From: Xylanibacter caecicola
GTDB taxonomy: Bacteria > Bacteroidota > Bacteroidia > Bacteroidales > Bacteroidaceae
Reading direction: 5' to 3'
Length of the DNA: 64,000 nucleotides
Assembly: GCF_013166515.1 (NCBI RefSeq)
Contig: NZ_JABKKJ010000007.1
Coordinates: 42,023-106,022, forward strand
In this document: in pieces, positions 19,269 through 28,327 of the stretch
How positions within the stretch are numbered: position 1 is the stretch's first letter
Layout of the letters: every line of letters starts with the position of its first letter
Position numbers and translations under genes: made by a program
The notes under the pieces: generated by a model
Told to the model about the DNA's origin: nothing
Database searches by the model: none
What the model saw: the letters and a program-made list of their open reading frames with translations, nothing else

Positions 19269-20235
19269 GACTTTCAATTTTATTTTGTTTGTTATTTATA
19301 TGACAAGGCAATATGATAAAATAGAATATCACAAACGCCAACGACAGCAATATGAAACCAAGTCTAAACAGATATGGCAGTTCGGTATGACGGGTGACAA
19401 ACCCTTCGACAAATCCGGCGACAATAAATATGGGGACAGTGCCGACAACTATCTTCAATCCGCGGCGTGCACCACGGCGAAAGGACACGAGACGTGAATA
19501 CGTACCGGGAAACAGCCATCCGTTACCCAATGCCAGTCCCGCCGCACCGGCAACAACGACGGCAGACATTTCGAGTGTTCCGTGAAGGAACACTGTGAGA
19601 AAAGACTCGCCGAGAAGTCCGTGCTGCCAGAAGAATGTCTCGAAACAGCCTATCATTATACCGTTATAGAAAAGGCTCCAGCCCGTACCGATGCTCGTAA
19701 ACAGTCCAAGGACAAATGTACGGAAAGCCACTCCTATATTATTAAAGGTTATATACAGGAACATGCTTGTCTCATCTCCTCCGGCATAGACATCCATGGG
19801 CTTCCCTTTGGCTATGTTGTCAAGAGTCATATCGACATAACCGTCGCCCAAAATCACACGCACAAACTCCGGATCGGCTGCCTGTGATATCATTCCTATT
19901 ACGGCACTGACAAACATTATAAGGAAAGAAACTAACAGCAAACGGCGCTCATGATACATTACAAGGGGCACCTCGTGTGTCCAGAACGTCAACATACGCG
20001 ACCATTTCTCACGCTTGTTCTTATAAATCTCGTTATGAATGGCAGATGCAAGGTTATTGAGATAGACGGTTATACGCGACTCCGGATAATGTGTCATGGC
20101 AAAAGCAAGATCTGATGTTATGCCGACATACATCTCGGCAAGTTCATCGGGCGTATACCAGAAAGTGTCATCCATAACATGCTCGGCTTTCTGCCACCTG
20201 TCTATATTGTTGCGTATGAAAACTATTTCTTTCAT
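19249..20235 (-). CDS. Stage II sporulation protein M family membrane protein
   Basis: A 328-residue SpoIIM-family protein from ATG 20235 (MKEIVFIRNNIDRWQKAE). A soluble N-terminal part of about 105 residues precedes five or six helices. The segment FLHGTLEMSAVVVAGAAGLALG is the family hallmark. Bacteroidetes do not sporulate; these homologues sit in MoxR-DUF58-RDD clusters and probably form a membrane complex with those proteins. It is the first gene of the reverse-strand cluster. Confidence 0.86.
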   Translation of the reverse strand: MKEIVFIRNNIDRWQKAEHVMDDTFWYTPDELAEMYVGITSDLAFAMTHYPESRITVYLNNLASAIHNEIYKNKREKWSRMLTFWTHEVPLVMYHERRLLLVSFLIMFVSAVIGMISQAADPEFVRVILGDGYVDMTLDNIAKGKPMDVYAGGDETSMFLYITFNNIGVAFRTFVLGLFTSIGTGWSLFYNGIMIGCFETFFWQHGLLGESFLTVFLHGTLEMSAVVVAGAAGLALGNGWLFPGTYSRLVSFRRGARRGLKIVVGTVPIFIVAGFVEGFVTRHTELPYLFRLGFILLSLAFVIFYFIILPCHINNKQNKIESHAKKKD

Positions 20236-20264
20236 TATCAATGACAAAAATATAAATTAATTTG

Positions 20265-20272
20265 TATATTTG
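20265..20272 (+). promoter_or_regulatory. -7 element upstream of the RDD gene
   Basis: TATATTTG at 20265-20272 matches TAnnTTTG, 20 nt before the ATG at 20292, in the 56-nt divergent gap between the SpoIIM and RDD genes. No clear -33 TTTG stands at the right distance. Confidence 0.4.
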
Positions 20273-20291
20273 CAACATATTCCAACAAGAA

Positions 20292-21026
20292 ATGGCTGCA
20301 TCGGACATAATAACAGGACAGTTCGTCCGCATATCACAGACACCCGCAAGCATAGGAGACCGTATAATAGCAAGGATTATCGACATGATTGTCATCGTGC
20401 TGTATATGTTGTCTGTTTCTTTCATGTTATTCGGTGGAACTTCGATATTATCTTTTTTGAGCAACGAAATTACCATTGTCATCTTCTTTGCAGCATATCT
20501 CCCTGCCATATTTTATTCTTTCTTGTGCGAAACTTTCAACAACGGACAGACTCTCGGAAAGCGGATAATGAAAACACGTGTGGTAAAAGCTGACGGCTCT
20601 ACGCCCGGTATGGGAGATTTTCTGATGAGATGGATGCTGCTGCTTGTAGACCTTCATATAAGTTGCATAGGACTTATTGCCATTATATGCACAAAAAGGA
20701 ACCAGCGTTTCGGCGACCTTGCCGCCGGCACATTGGTCATAAAACAAGAAGAATACAAGAAAATGCACGTGTCGCTCGATGAGTTCAGCTATGCCAGAAA
20801 AGACTACCGCCCCGTATATCCCGAGGCTTCAAACCTGTCTTCCGGACAGATAGAAATAATAAGGAAGGCTATAAAAAGTTATGAACGCGACAACGGACAA
20901 CAGGTTGCACGGCTTTCTAAAAAGATACAGGAAATGTTTGGAATAAAACCTAATGACAATGACAACATAAAGTTCCTTACCACATTGGTTCACGATTATC
21001 AATATTATATTATGGAACTTATATAA
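20292..21026 (+). CDS. RDD family membrane protein
   Basis: A 244-residue protein from ATG 20292 (MAASDIITGQFVRISQTPAS). The RDD domain shows in ASIGDRIIARIIDMIVIVL near residue 17 and in the NGQTLGKRIMKTRVV and QRFGDLAAGTLVIKQ segments. Membrane helices lie near residues 30-55, 60-80 and 110-135. It is divergent from the SpoIIM-MoxR cluster, with which RDD genes are usually associated. Some RDD proteins are Na+/H+ antiporters; the role here is unknown. Confidence 0.85.
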   Translation: MAASDIITGQFVRISQTPASIGDRIIARIIDMIVIVLYMLSVSFMLFGGTSILSFLSNEITIVIFFAAYLPAIFYSFLCETFNNGQTLGKRIMKTRVVKADGSTPGMGDFLMRWMLLLVDLHISCIGLIAIICTKRNQRFGDLAAGTLVIKQEEYKKMHVSLDEFSYARKDYRPVYPEASNLSSGQIEIIRKAIKSYERDNGQQVARLSKKIQEMFGIKPNDNDNIKFLTTLVHDYQYYIMELI

Positions 21027-21028
21027 AA

Positions 21029-21048
21029 GAACATATCTGCATATGTTC
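21029..21048 (+). terminator. Stem-loop after the RDD gene
   Basis: GAACATAT (21029-21036) pairs with ATATGTTC (21041-21048) two nt after the RDD stop. The pairing extends outward with AACTTATA and TATAAG. A T-run is lacking, so this is a weak terminator call. Confidence 0.4.
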
Positions 21049-21132
21049 CTATAAGAAAGTTTCCCCTTCGGCTGTAGAACGTTGTTTCTTCATTTCTTAA
21101 TACCGCTCCCAAAATTACAAATTACAAATTGT

Positions 21133-21614
21133 CAATTATCAATTATTTTGCTCTTTTCCCTTTCTTTTTGATTTTTCATAACCCCGAAATACTGCGATAT
21201 TCCGGAAAAAAGAAACTGGTTGAGCTGAATATCGCCAAAATCCGCGTGCAGATATAACGTATTCTATATCAAGATATTACATGTGTATGTATGAAAGTGT
21301 GCATCGATTGGAATAAGAAAGTTGCCTGATTACGTTGCAAAAGCAGCCCTTTTACCCTGCAAAATGCGGCATTTCAGACCGTAAAAGCACGTACTTTCCC
21401 CTCTTTTGCACGTGATATTGGAGAGAAAAACACGTAAGTTTATCATAAAACGCACACCTCTTCGCCATTTACAATCGCCCGTAACAACTTTTAACACGTA
21501 GAACAAGACTTCCGGACGACAGTTTTGAAATGACAAAATGATACGAGAATGCCATTTTAATTGGCTATCTGTAAAACAATTAATAATTGAAATACGCTAA
21601 ATAATTGATAATTG
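21133..21614. repeat. 482-bp intergenic segment with 16-bp terminal inverted repeats
   Basis: The 827-nt gap 21027-21853 has no convincing gene. CAATTATCAATTATTT at 21133-21148 is repeated exactly in inverted form as AAATAATTGATAATTG at 21599-21614. The enclosed 450 bp contain a copy of the dispersed AAAAG repeat (21335-21412) and a 68-codon open frame on the reverse strand (21330-21536) that looks random. It could be a MITE-like or a relic element; no target duplication is visible. Confidence 0.35.
21335..21412. repeat. Dispersed AAAAG-rich intergenic repeat, copy B
   Basis: GTTGCAAAAGCAGCCCTTTT, then CCTGCAAAATGCGGCATTTC and GACCGTAAAAGCACG follow each other. The arrangement of GCAAAAG followed by a CTTTT or CATTT block is the same as in the copies at 13729-13830 and 33797-33875. 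Confidence 0.5.
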
Positions 21615-21791
21615 AAGGGAAGCCAATGAAAGTTTGTTGATGCAGATTTTCTTAGAGTAGTGATGCTCCATGAATCATCCGAAACCGCATGCCCCCACTA
21701 TATGCCAATCCCCATTGATTTTACACTGTCCCGAAAGTGTATGAACCTTGCAGAATAAAGACATGTTTTGCCACGCGCATATATATATAAA

Positions 21792-21819
21792 AAGGTGGAA
21801 CGTCATGACGCTCCACCTT
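21792..21819 (-). terminator. Terminator of the OmpH-like gene
   Basis: AAGGTGGAACGTCA at 21792-21805 pairs with TGACGCTCCACCTT at 21806-21819 with one G-T pair; A/T tracts flank both sides. It lies 34 nt past the stop at 21854. Confidence 0.75.
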
Positions 21820-21853
21820 ATTTATATATGCATAACAGAATGTTTACACTGCT

Positions 21854-22453
21854 TTATTTTGTCTCCTTCTTTGCCGGAGCAGGCTTGTAAGCCTTGTTCA
21901 GACCGGCAATAACTTCATTGGTTATATCGTATGCCTTGTCCGCATAAAGGATGTTGTCGCCTGCCTTGCTGAGAATAAGCGCATACTTCTTGTCCTTGTT
22001 GTAAGCGGCAAGATAGTGCTGTATACTGTCTCTCAGGGCTGTATTGAACTTCTCAGTCTCTGCCTGGAACTCATTTCCAAGACGCTGCTGCAAAGCGCGA
22101 AGATCGGCATCCTGCTTCTGAAGACCTGCCTGCACCGCTTCTGCCTGCTGCTGAGTGTACTTATTGCTCTGTATATCCTGCTGGAACTTTGCCGCAGCTG
22201 CCTGCAACGACTGTCCTTTTGCATTGATTGTGTTCTGAATATTCTGGCTTTTCTTCTGAAGAATCAGCGAATATTCCTTACAAAACTTATACTGTGACAT
22301 GATAGAATCAACTTCCACATAAGCAATCTTTGTAGCAACAGCATCAGCCGAAGCTTGTGTTTTCTCTTCCACTTTCGGAGCCTGATTATTACAAGCTGTC
22401 ATGGCAACAGCTACAAAAGCAACCGACATAGTGCGGATAATAGTTTTTTTCAT
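21854..22453 (-). CDS. OmpH/Skp family outer-membrane chaperone-like lipoprotein
   Basis: A 199-residue protein from ATG 22453 (MKKTIIRTMSVAFVAVAMTA then CNNQAPK); MTAC is a lipobox, so Cys21 is probably lipidated. After a linker, TKIAYVEVDSIMSQYKFCKE is the start of the OmpH domain, followed by a long glutamine- and alanine-rich coiled coil (about 80-150). Skp/OmpH proteins hold unfolded outer-membrane proteins in the periplasm. Lipidated OmpH homologues are common in Bacteroidetes. Confidence 0.87.
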   Translation of the reverse strand: MKKTIIRTMSVAFVAVAMTACNNQAPKVEEKTQASADAVATKIAYVEVDSIMSQYKFCKEYSLILQKKSQNIQNTINAKGQSLQAAAAKFQQDIQSNKYTQQQAEAVQAGLQKQDADLRALQQRLGNEFQAETEKFNTALRDSIQHYLAAYNKDKKYALILSKAGDNILYADKAYDITNEVIAGLNKAYKPAPAKKETK

Positions 22454-22472
22454 TTTTGGATATTGTATGTTT

Positions 22473-22670
22473 TTAATTATTAAGCTTTTTCTTCCGGCGT
22501 TCGTCCCGATCCTGTTTAAGCACACATCCTATCTTGCGCTTGCGCATATCCGGGCTATCACCGACATGAAATGACGAAAAACGACCACCCTTACACAAAA
22601 CTATCTTTATGCACAATAACAGCATTGATATAGCAATTATTAACACGCTAAAGAGCAGAGTTTCTGTCAT
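22473..22670 (-). CDS. Small single-helix membrane protein
   Basis: A 65-residue protein starting MTETLLFSVLIIAISMLLLC, with one membrane helix over residues 4-26, then a basic tail with KGGRFSSFHVGDSPDMRKRK. The tail resembles small conserved Bacteroidales membrane proteins of unknown role. It lies 19 nt upstream of the OmpH-like gene on the same strand and may be co-transcribed with it. Confidence 0.6.
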   Translation of the reverse strand: MTETLLFSVLIIAISMLLLCIKIVLCKGGRFSSFHVGDSPDMRKRKIGCVLKQDRDERRKKKLNN

Positions 22671-22737
22671 TTTTTCTTATTTTTGCATGCAAAGATAATG
22701 ATTTCTTTATGAATAAACTATAAAAAATAGATTAATA

Positions 22738-24195
22738 ATGAATAAAAGTGACTTAAAACCCGCTTGCGTCTTTGAACATTTTGCAAAGATAAACGAAATA
22801 CCACGTCCTTCAAAGCACGAAGAGAAAATGATTGAATATCTGAAGGAGTTTGGTGAAAGCAGAAATCTTGAGACCGTCGTCGATGAAACCGGTAATGTGA
22901 TAATAAGGAAACCGGCGACAAAAGGATATGAGGACAGGCAGACGATAATACTGCAAAGCCACATGGACATGGTATGCGAAAAGCTGGTGGAAGTGGACAT
23001 CGACTTTACAAAAGACCCTATCCGGACATACATAGACGGCGAATGGATGAAGGCGGAAGGCACTACACTTGGAGCCGACGACGGCATCGGATGCGCCATG
23101 GAACTTGCACTGCTCGACAGTAATGACATAGAACACGGTCCGATAGAGTGCGTATTTACCCGGGATGAAGAGACCGGACTGACCGGCGCCATGGGCATGA
23201 AAGCAGGATTTATGACCGGAGACATGCTCATAAACCTTGACAGTGAAGATGAGGGACAATTCTTCATAAGTTGTGCAGGAGGCATGACAACCAACGCTGT
23301 ATTCAACTTCGAGCGCGAAAACGCACCTTCCGGATACTTCTTCATGAAGGCTTCGCTGAAAGGACTCAACGGCGGACACAGCGGAGACGATATAAACAAG
23401 AAACTTGCAAACGGCATCAAGATACTGTCACGTTTCCTCTATACGGAACAGGAGAAGCACGATCTGCGCCTTGTATCGTTCAACTCGGGACGCATGCACA
23501 ATGCCATTCCACGCGACGGTGTCGTTGTTTTTGCCGTGCCGGCGGATGCCAAGGAGGATGTACGCGTAGACTGGAATGTGCTTGTAAGCGATGTCGAGGA
23601 GGAATTTCACGTTACAGAGAAGAGCATGGAGTTTCATCTTGAAAGCACAGACGAGGCACCGGTTCTTCCCAAAGAGACAAGCCGCAAGTTCATCATGGCA
23701 ATGCAGGCAGTAGACAACGGAGTATTCTCAATGTGCCAGGACGAGGCTCTGTCATGGATGGTCGAGACATCGAGCAACGTGGCAAGCGTGACTACAGCCG
23801 ACAACAGCATAACAGTTGTGGCGTCACAACGTTCAAACGTGATGAGCAATCTGCGCAACATGGGCAATACCATTAAGGCTGCATTCCAGCTTGGCGGTGC
23901 AGAAGTGACACAAGGTGACGGTTATCCTGCATGGAAAATGAACCCGAACAGCCGGCTTACAGCCATCGTTACGGAGACATACAGGAAACTGTTCAACAAA
24001 GAACCAAAGGTTCTGGGTATACACGCAGGTCTTGAATGCGGTCTGTTTGCAGAAAGATACCCCAATCTTGACATGGTGTCCTTCGGTCCTACACTGCGCG
24101 GCGTCCACTCTCCGGACGAACGTCTGCTGATACCGACGGTACAGATGGTATGGGATCATCTGCTTGAAATATTGAAAAACATTCCGGCTAAGTAA
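22738..24195 (+). CDS. pepD: Aminoacyl-histidine dipeptidase (cytosol non-specific dipeptidase)
   Basis: A 485-residue M20 metallopeptidase. Metal-binding signatures: LQSHMDMVCEK near residue 75-85, LGADDGIGCAMEL near 115, and the catalytic glutamate region FTRDEETGLTGAMG near 145. The insert carrying the lid/dimerisation domain (about 190-380) is present. PepD cleaves dipeptides including those with histidine, in the cytoplasm. It is single, with a terminator shared with the convergent maf group. Confidence 0.94.
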   Translation: MNKSDLKPACVFEHFAKINEIPRPSKHEEKMIEYLKEFGESRNLETVVDETGNVIIRKPATKGYEDRQTIILQSHMDMVCEKLVEVDIDFTKDPIRTYIDGEWMKAEGTTLGADDGIGCAMELALLDSNDIEHGPIECVFTRDEETGLTGAMGMKAGFMTGDMLINLDSEDEGQFFISCAGGMTTNAVFNFERENAPSGYFFMKASLKGLNGGHSGDDINKKLANGIKILSRFLYTEQEKHDLRLVSFNSGRMHNAIPRDGVVVFAVPADAKEDVRVDWNVLVSDVEEEFHVTEKSMEFHLESTDEAPVLPKETSRKFIMAMQAVDNGVFSMCQDEALSWMVETSSNVASVTTADNSITVVASQRSNVMSNLRNMGNTIKAAFQLGGAEVTQGDGYPAWKMNPNSRLTAIVTETYRKLFNKEPKVLGIHAGLECGLFAERYPNLDMVSFGPTLRGVHSPDERLLIPTVQMVWDHLLEILKNIPAK

Positions 24196-24220
24196 AAGCG
24201 GAACATACATTACATAAAAG

Positions 24221-24264
24221 AAAGGGGCTGTGTCTTTAACCAAGCGGTTTGACACAGCTCCTTT
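24221..24264. terminator. Bidirectional terminator between pepD and maf
   Basis: AAAGGGGCTGTGTC (24221-24234) pairs with GACACAGCTCCTTT (24251-24264), leaving one G-T pair in a 14-bp stem. It has A-rich and T-rich flanks on both sides, so it can serve both convergent genes. Confidence 0.8.
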
Positions 24265-24286
24265 ATTCTTTGTCCTTAGTCTCTGA

Positions 24287-24895
24287 TTATCCCAAATTCA
24301 GAAGTTCCTGATATATCCTTTGAACAGGCAGCCCCATTACATTGAAATAACTTCCGCAAAGTCCGGTCACGCCGATATACCCTATCCATTCCTGAATACC
24401 GTATGCACCGGCTTTGTCGAAAGGCTTGTAATTGTCGATGTAATAATCTATCTCACCGGTGGTAAGTTCCTTAAAGGTGACATCAGTTGTCACGGAAAAG
24501 ACACGGCGTGACGACGATGTAAGCAAGCACACTCCCGTTGTAACCTGATGTGTCCTGCCGCTGAGCATTGCCAACATCCTCCGTGCATCCTCACGGTCTG
24601 CCGGTTTTCCCAATATTTCGTTACCGGCAATGACAACTGTATCTGCGGTTATTACCAGCGTATTGTCCGCCAACATATCCATATAAGCGTCGGCTTTCCT
24701 GCCTGCAATATATGTCGCGACGTCACATGGCGGCGTATCCGACGGATATTCCTCCGATATACCGTCGATAACCTTCACTTCAAAGTCAAGTCCAAGTCCT
24801 GACAACAGTTCCTTACGACGCGGACTGTTGCTGCCCAATATTATCCTGTATGTTCTGCCCTCGCCTATAAAGGCATTGTTCTTAAGCATTTCCAT
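24287..24895 (-). CDS. maf: Maf family nucleotide pyrophosphatase
   Basis: A 202-residue Maf protein from ATG 24895 (MEMLKNNAF); a longer in-frame start at 24940 would overlap the previous gene. ILGSNSPRRKELLSGLGLDF is the family N-terminal signature with the phosphate-binding SxSPRR motif, and ITADTVVIAGNEILGKPADR is the second. Maf proteins hydrolyse non-canonical or methylated NTPs. It follows the KdsC-like gene after 34 nt in a four-gene reverse-strand run. Confidence 0.9.
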   Translation of the reverse strand: MEMLKNNAFIGEGRTYRIILGSNSPRRKELLSGLGLDFEVKVIDGISEEYPSDTPPCDVATYIAGRKADAYMDMLADNTLVITADTVVIAGNEILGKPADREDARRMLAMLSGRTHQVTTGVCLLTSSSRRVFSVTTDVTFKELTTGEIDYYIDNYKPFDKAGAYGIQEWIGYIGVTGLCGSYFNVMGLPVQRIYQELLNLG

Positions 24896-24929
24896 AAATC
24901 CTTTATTTATTCCATTGCATTGAATAGTG

Positions 24930-25448
24930 TCACCAACCAAAAGCCTTTGCGTCGCTCATCCATTTTCCATGCACACGCAACACCTGCTCGATGATATCGC
25001 GCCCGCAGCCCATACCGCCGTTGCGGTTGCTTATATATATGCTTATGTCCTTTATCTCGGGGCAGGCGTCAGCCGGACAACACGGACATCCGCAACGTTT
25101 CATAATCTCATAGTCGGGTATGTCATCGCCCATATACAGGATTTCATCATCGGTCAATGAGTATTTGGCAAGGAACTCTTCGTATGTCTTTATCTTTACC
25201 GAGCACTTCATATATACATCGGCAACGCCAAGACCGGTATAGCGGCGATAAACACTTTCCGTGTTGCCACCTGTCATTATGGCAATGTGCAGCCCCTGCT
25301 TGCAGGCAAGCTGTATGGCATATCCGTCCTTTATGTTCACGGTACGCATCGGTTCGCCGTCGGGGTGCATGGATATTACCTCGGAGCTAAGCACTCCGTC
25401 GACATCAAAGATGATTGCCTTTATTTTCTTCAAATCATAATTTATCAT
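24930..25448 (-). CDS. HAD family phosphatase, KdsC-like
   Basis: A 172-residue HAD subclass III phosphatase without a cap domain. The nucleophile motif is FDVDGVLS with D15 and D17, motif II is IMTGG, and motif III is [12 protein letters not shown]. Length and motifs match KdsC, which removes the phosphate from KDO-8-phosphate during lipopolysaccharide core synthesis. KDO synthase genes are not in the window. It overlaps the DUF2520 gene by 4 nt. Confidence 0.85.
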   Translation of the reverse strand: MINYDLKKIKAIIFDVDGVLSSEVISMHPDGEPMRTVNIKDGYAIQLACKQGLHIAIMTGGNTESVYRRYTGLGVADVYMKCSVKIKTYEEFLAKYSLTDDEILYMGDDIPDYEIMKRCGCPCCPADACPEIKDISIYISNRNGGMGCGRDIIEQVLRVHGKWMSDAKAFGW

Positions 25449-26239
25449 TGCATTGCGTCCTTTCTCTGTCTTTCAGACATTTCGTGTATACTGCGGCTCA
25501 TATCCTCATATATGTTCCTCAACAACGGTTCGGAACTCAGCATCTCTGCCTGACGGCTTATCACATTGACGTCATAACGCACCGCAGGTCCGGTCTGAGC
25601 CTCAACCGGACGCATCAGACGAGCCTTCGCCACCACCTCATCTATAAGCGGATACATCACGTCGAACGGTATGCCGCATCCTGACAACAGTTCGGAGGAT
25701 ATTGAAAAACAATGGTTGACAAAGTTCGAGGCAAACACAGCGGCAAGATGCAGCACACGCCTGCCGTCGGACGAGAGGTCGTAGACATGGTCCGAAACGG
25801 TATGTGCCAGTTCCTTCGCAGCGGTCAGCACGGCATCGTTACTGCCCTCTATGAAACAAGGAATGACGCTAAAGTCCACCTCACGTTCTTTCGAGAATGT
25901 CTGCATGGGATAAAACACTCCGTAGTTGCGCGCCATGCCGTCAAAGACATCGATACTAATGCTGCCTGCCGTATGCAGGAATGTCTTGTCGCCTCTGTTC
26001 ATGCACAACGAAGGAAGAAGCGATGCAAGCGCACTGTCTTTTACCGCAATGATGTATACGGAAGCCGTATCATCCACATCGGAAATACGGTTGACAGGCT
26101 CCGCATCCAGTATGCGGGCAAGCGTCGCGGCGGACTCTTCCGTCCGGCTGTACACCTGAACGATGTTATGCCCTGCCTTCAAGAGCGCCTTGCCGAGATT
26201 GACAGCCAGGTTTCCGGCACCGATGAGAGTTATATCCAT
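25445..26239 (-). CDS. Rossmann-like protein with DUF2520 domain
   Basis: A 264-residue protein. It begins with a dinucleotide-binding fold ([20 protein letters not shown], GxGxxA-type loop), like NADP-dependent F420 reductase or ProC. The C-terminal DUF2520 domain (about 125-255) has [18 protein letters not shown], a ProC-like helical segment. It is likely an oxidoreductase of unknown substrate. It is coupled by a 4-nt overlap to the KdsC-like gene and is 9 nt after the nitroreductase gene. Confidence 0.85.
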   Translation of the reverse strand: MDITLIGAGNLAVNLGKALLKAGHNIVQVYSRTEESAATLARILDAEPVNRISDVDDTASVYIIAVKDSALASLLPSLCMNRGDKTFLHTAGSISIDVFDGMARNYGVFYPMQTFSKEREVDFSVIPCFIEGSNDAVLTAAKELAHTVSDHVYDLSSDGRRVLHLAAVFASNFVNHCFSISSELLSGCGIPFDVMYPLIDEVVAKARLMRPVEAQTGPAVRYDVNVISRQAEMLSSEPLLRNIYEDMSRSIHEMSERQRKDAMQ

Positions 26240-26248
26240 GAGAGATGT

Positions 26249-26776
26249 CTAATATTTGTCAACATGCACATTCTCCCACTTCAGCTTGTCATCGCTCTGA
26301 GGCTTGCGTTCATCCGCCTTATGCCCGATACCTATCACACACAGGGGCTCCAGATTTTCGGGTATATCCAGTATTCCGCGTATCACGGTGGCGGCATCCG
26401 TACCGTCGGACAGTCCGCGCCCGCGCATCTGTGCCCAGCAAGAACCCAGTCCCAGGTCCTCCGCCTGATATTGAATTGCGACAGCCGCTATGGAGCAGTC
26501 TTCTATCCAGCAGTCGTTCAGCACGGGATTGCCGAGAACGACGATTGCAAGAGCCGCTTCTTTCAGGAACTGCGAGCCGAGTTCCTTGGCGTCCGCTATC
26601 TTTTCCATGTCCGTCTTATCATCGACAACGACAAACTCCCACGAACGTTGTCCTTTCGACGTCGGCGACATAAGTGCCGCCCTGAGTATCATCTTGACAT
26701 CCTCCGCCGATATCTCCGCACCGGTAAACTTGCGGTGGCTGCGGCGCAACTGCACCAACTCACTAAAATCTTTCAT
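26249..26776 (-). CDS. Nitroreductase family protein
   Basis: A 175-residue FMN-dependent nitroreductase-fold protein. The N-terminal motif LVQLRRSHRKFTGAEIS is the FMN-phosphate-binding RRSxRxF signature, AALMSPTSKGQRSWEFVVV the second, and the GLGSCW segment near residue 123 the third. Members reduce nitro groups, quinones or flavins using NAD(P)H. It heads the nitroreductase-DUF2520-KdsC-maf run. Confidence 0.9.
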   Translation of the reverse strand: MKDFSELVQLRRSHRKFTGAEISAEDVKMILRAALMSPTSKGQRSWEFVVVDDKTDMEKIADAKELGSQFLKEAALAIVVLGNPVLNDCWIEDCSIAAVAIQYQAEDLGLGSCWAQMRGRGLSDGTDAATVIRGILDIPENLEPLCVIGIGHKADERKPQSDDKLKWENVHVDKY

Positions 26777-26840
26777 CTTTTGATCTATGGCTTTTGTTAA
26801 ACTGATGCAAAGATAGCCAATTTAACGCTAAAACACAAAT

Positions 26841-26886
26841 GCGGCACAAACTCGTTTAGGATAAACAACCGGTGAGTTTGTGCCGC
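26841..26886 (-). terminator. Terminator of the M48 protease gene
   Basis: GCGGCACAAACTC (26841-26853) pairs perfectly with GAGTTTGTGCCGC (26874-26886), a 13-bp stem, 21 nt after the stop at 26908. Confidence 0.75.
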
Positions 26887-26907
26887 AAATCAATCATACG
26901 AACCGCA

Positions 26908-27708
26908 TTATTTGTTTTCCGGACGTGCAATGCCGTCTGCCTTGGCACGTTCCGCCATTTTCTTTATACGCTTTGCCGTATCGGGATGAGTGGAGAACAT
27001 CTTCTGCATCTTGCTGCTTTTGTCCGAGCCTGCCTGTTCTTCAAGAGACTTGAGCTTCTCGAAAGAAAGAGCTATGGACCATGGATTCTTGCCGTTCTTC
27101 TTCAGGAAGTCATATCCGTAATCGTCGGCATCGCTCTCCTGCTTCTGCGAGAACGAAGAGTTGAGCAGAGCCTCTCCAAGTCCGCCGAGCTGCGAATCGG
27201 TCAGGGCTGCAGCCTTTGAACCCGACGCCGCGATACCGTCCTTAAGCGCCGACGTGAGCAGCGCCGTGCGGAATGCTTTCTTCGAGTGTTTCAGTGCAAC
27301 GTGTCCAAGCTCATGCCCGATAACGCCCAGCAGCTCGTCATCTGTCATTATGTCCATCAGCGAAGAGAACACGCGCACGCTTCCGTCAGGACAGGCAAAG
27401 GCGTTTACATCGATAACGTCGTACACCTTAAAGTTGAGAGGAATGCCTTCCACCTCTGTCAGCCCCTGAGTGAGTTTGTTCAGACGCACGGTATAGGGGT
27501 CGTTTGCGGCGCAAACCTTGTTGTTCTTGTCCATCCAGTCGATAGACTCCTTGACATACTGCGCCATCTGGGCATCGGTGAGCGTTGCCGCCTTGCCTGC
27601 TTTAAGGGCGCCGCTTGCCGCCTTGCCGATATTAAACTGTGCCATTGCCGGCGTTCCACACAAAGTCATCAGCAGCAACACTGCCACTTTTGTAAAAATC
27701 TTTTTCAT
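26908..27708 (-). CDS. M48 family metalloprotease
   Basis: A 266-residue secreted protease. The signal peptide MKKIFTKVAVLLLMTLCGTPAMA is about 23 residues. The HExxH zinc site lies in VIGHELGHVALKHSKKA near residue 132-136, and the downstream glutamate ligand in SDADDYGYDFL near 205. Homologues include the periplasmic chaperone/protease BepA and LoiP, which monitor outer-membrane proteins. No repeats follow the protease domain. It appears to be a single gene with its own terminator. Confidence 0.9.
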   Translation of the reverse strand: MKKIFTKVAVLLLMTLCGTPAMAQFNIGKAASGALKAGKAATLTDAQMAQYVKESIDWMDKNNKVCAANDPYTVRLNKLTQGLTEVEGIPLNFKVYDVIDVNAFACPDGSVRVFSSLMDIMTDDELLGVIGHELGHVALKHSKKAFRTALLTSALKDGIAASGSKAAALTDSQLGGLGEALLNSSFSQKQESDADDYGYDFLKKNGKNPWSIALSFEKLKSLEEQAGSDKSSKMQKMFSTHPDTAKRIKKMAERAKADGIARPENK

Positions 27709-27935
27709 AAAAAATTATACTTTACCTATTTAAAAACATCTTATTTACTTTTTAAACCCCGTTTCCTTTACTTTATTATAAAAAACGGCACTTATTTCAA
27801 TCTCGTTACAGTCCGGACAGCCTCTTTGGCGACGCGAAAGAGAGTATATACATTATATATATAAGAGGATGCTTATTCAGATGAACCATCCGGAAGGTGT
27901 ATGAAAGATTAAAACATGCTGTACGGGTTTCTATC

Positions 27936-28118
27936 GCATATGAGATACAAACGTAACGCATATGAGATAGAATCATAACGCATATGAGATAGAAATGTAA
28001 CGCATATGAGATAGAAATGTAACGCATATGAGATAGAAATGTAACGCATATGAGATAGAAATGTAACGCATATGAGATAGAAATGTAACGCATATGAGAT
28101 AGAAATGTAACGCATATG
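27936..28118. repeat. 22-bp tandem repeat array, eight copies plus a partial
   Basis: In the 619-nt gap 27709-28327, units of 22 bp start at 27936, 27958, 27980, 28002, 28024, 28046, 28068 and 28090; a 7-bp partial (GCATATG) follows at 28112. The core is GCATATGAGATAGAAATG followed by TAAC. Units 1-2 carry changes (ACAAACG and TCA variants), while the later copies are identical. The period is close to two helical turns and each unit holds the palindrome CATATG. Since 22 is not a multiple of 3 it is open in several frames, but I do not regard it as coding. Nothing else is recognised in the gap. Confidence 0.9.
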
Positions 28119-28327
28119 TTTAAGGATGCCGGGCAATATCCTTACACATCGGATGCAGGTACGGCGGCAACGAAAAACGCATGAAACACGCTACATAAAT
28201 ACTCCATACACCCGTTGTTTCTCAATTATTTATACTAACTTTGCAAGCCGTTTCGACGACATTACGACGTCATCCTACGAGATTTGACATTACTTTTACA
28301 CGCTACAAACGAAAGGCTTACATATAT

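Noticed and set aside
21330..21536. 68-codon open frame on the reverse strand in the gap before the OmpH-like gene
   Set aside because: It runs through the dispersed AAAAG repeat, has no RBS and shows no domain; chance frame.
27806..28136. Open frames over the 22-bp repeat giving a repetitive peptide
   Set aside because: The unit is 22 bp (not a multiple of three), so any stop-free unit is open in several frames; no RBS or conservation signal.
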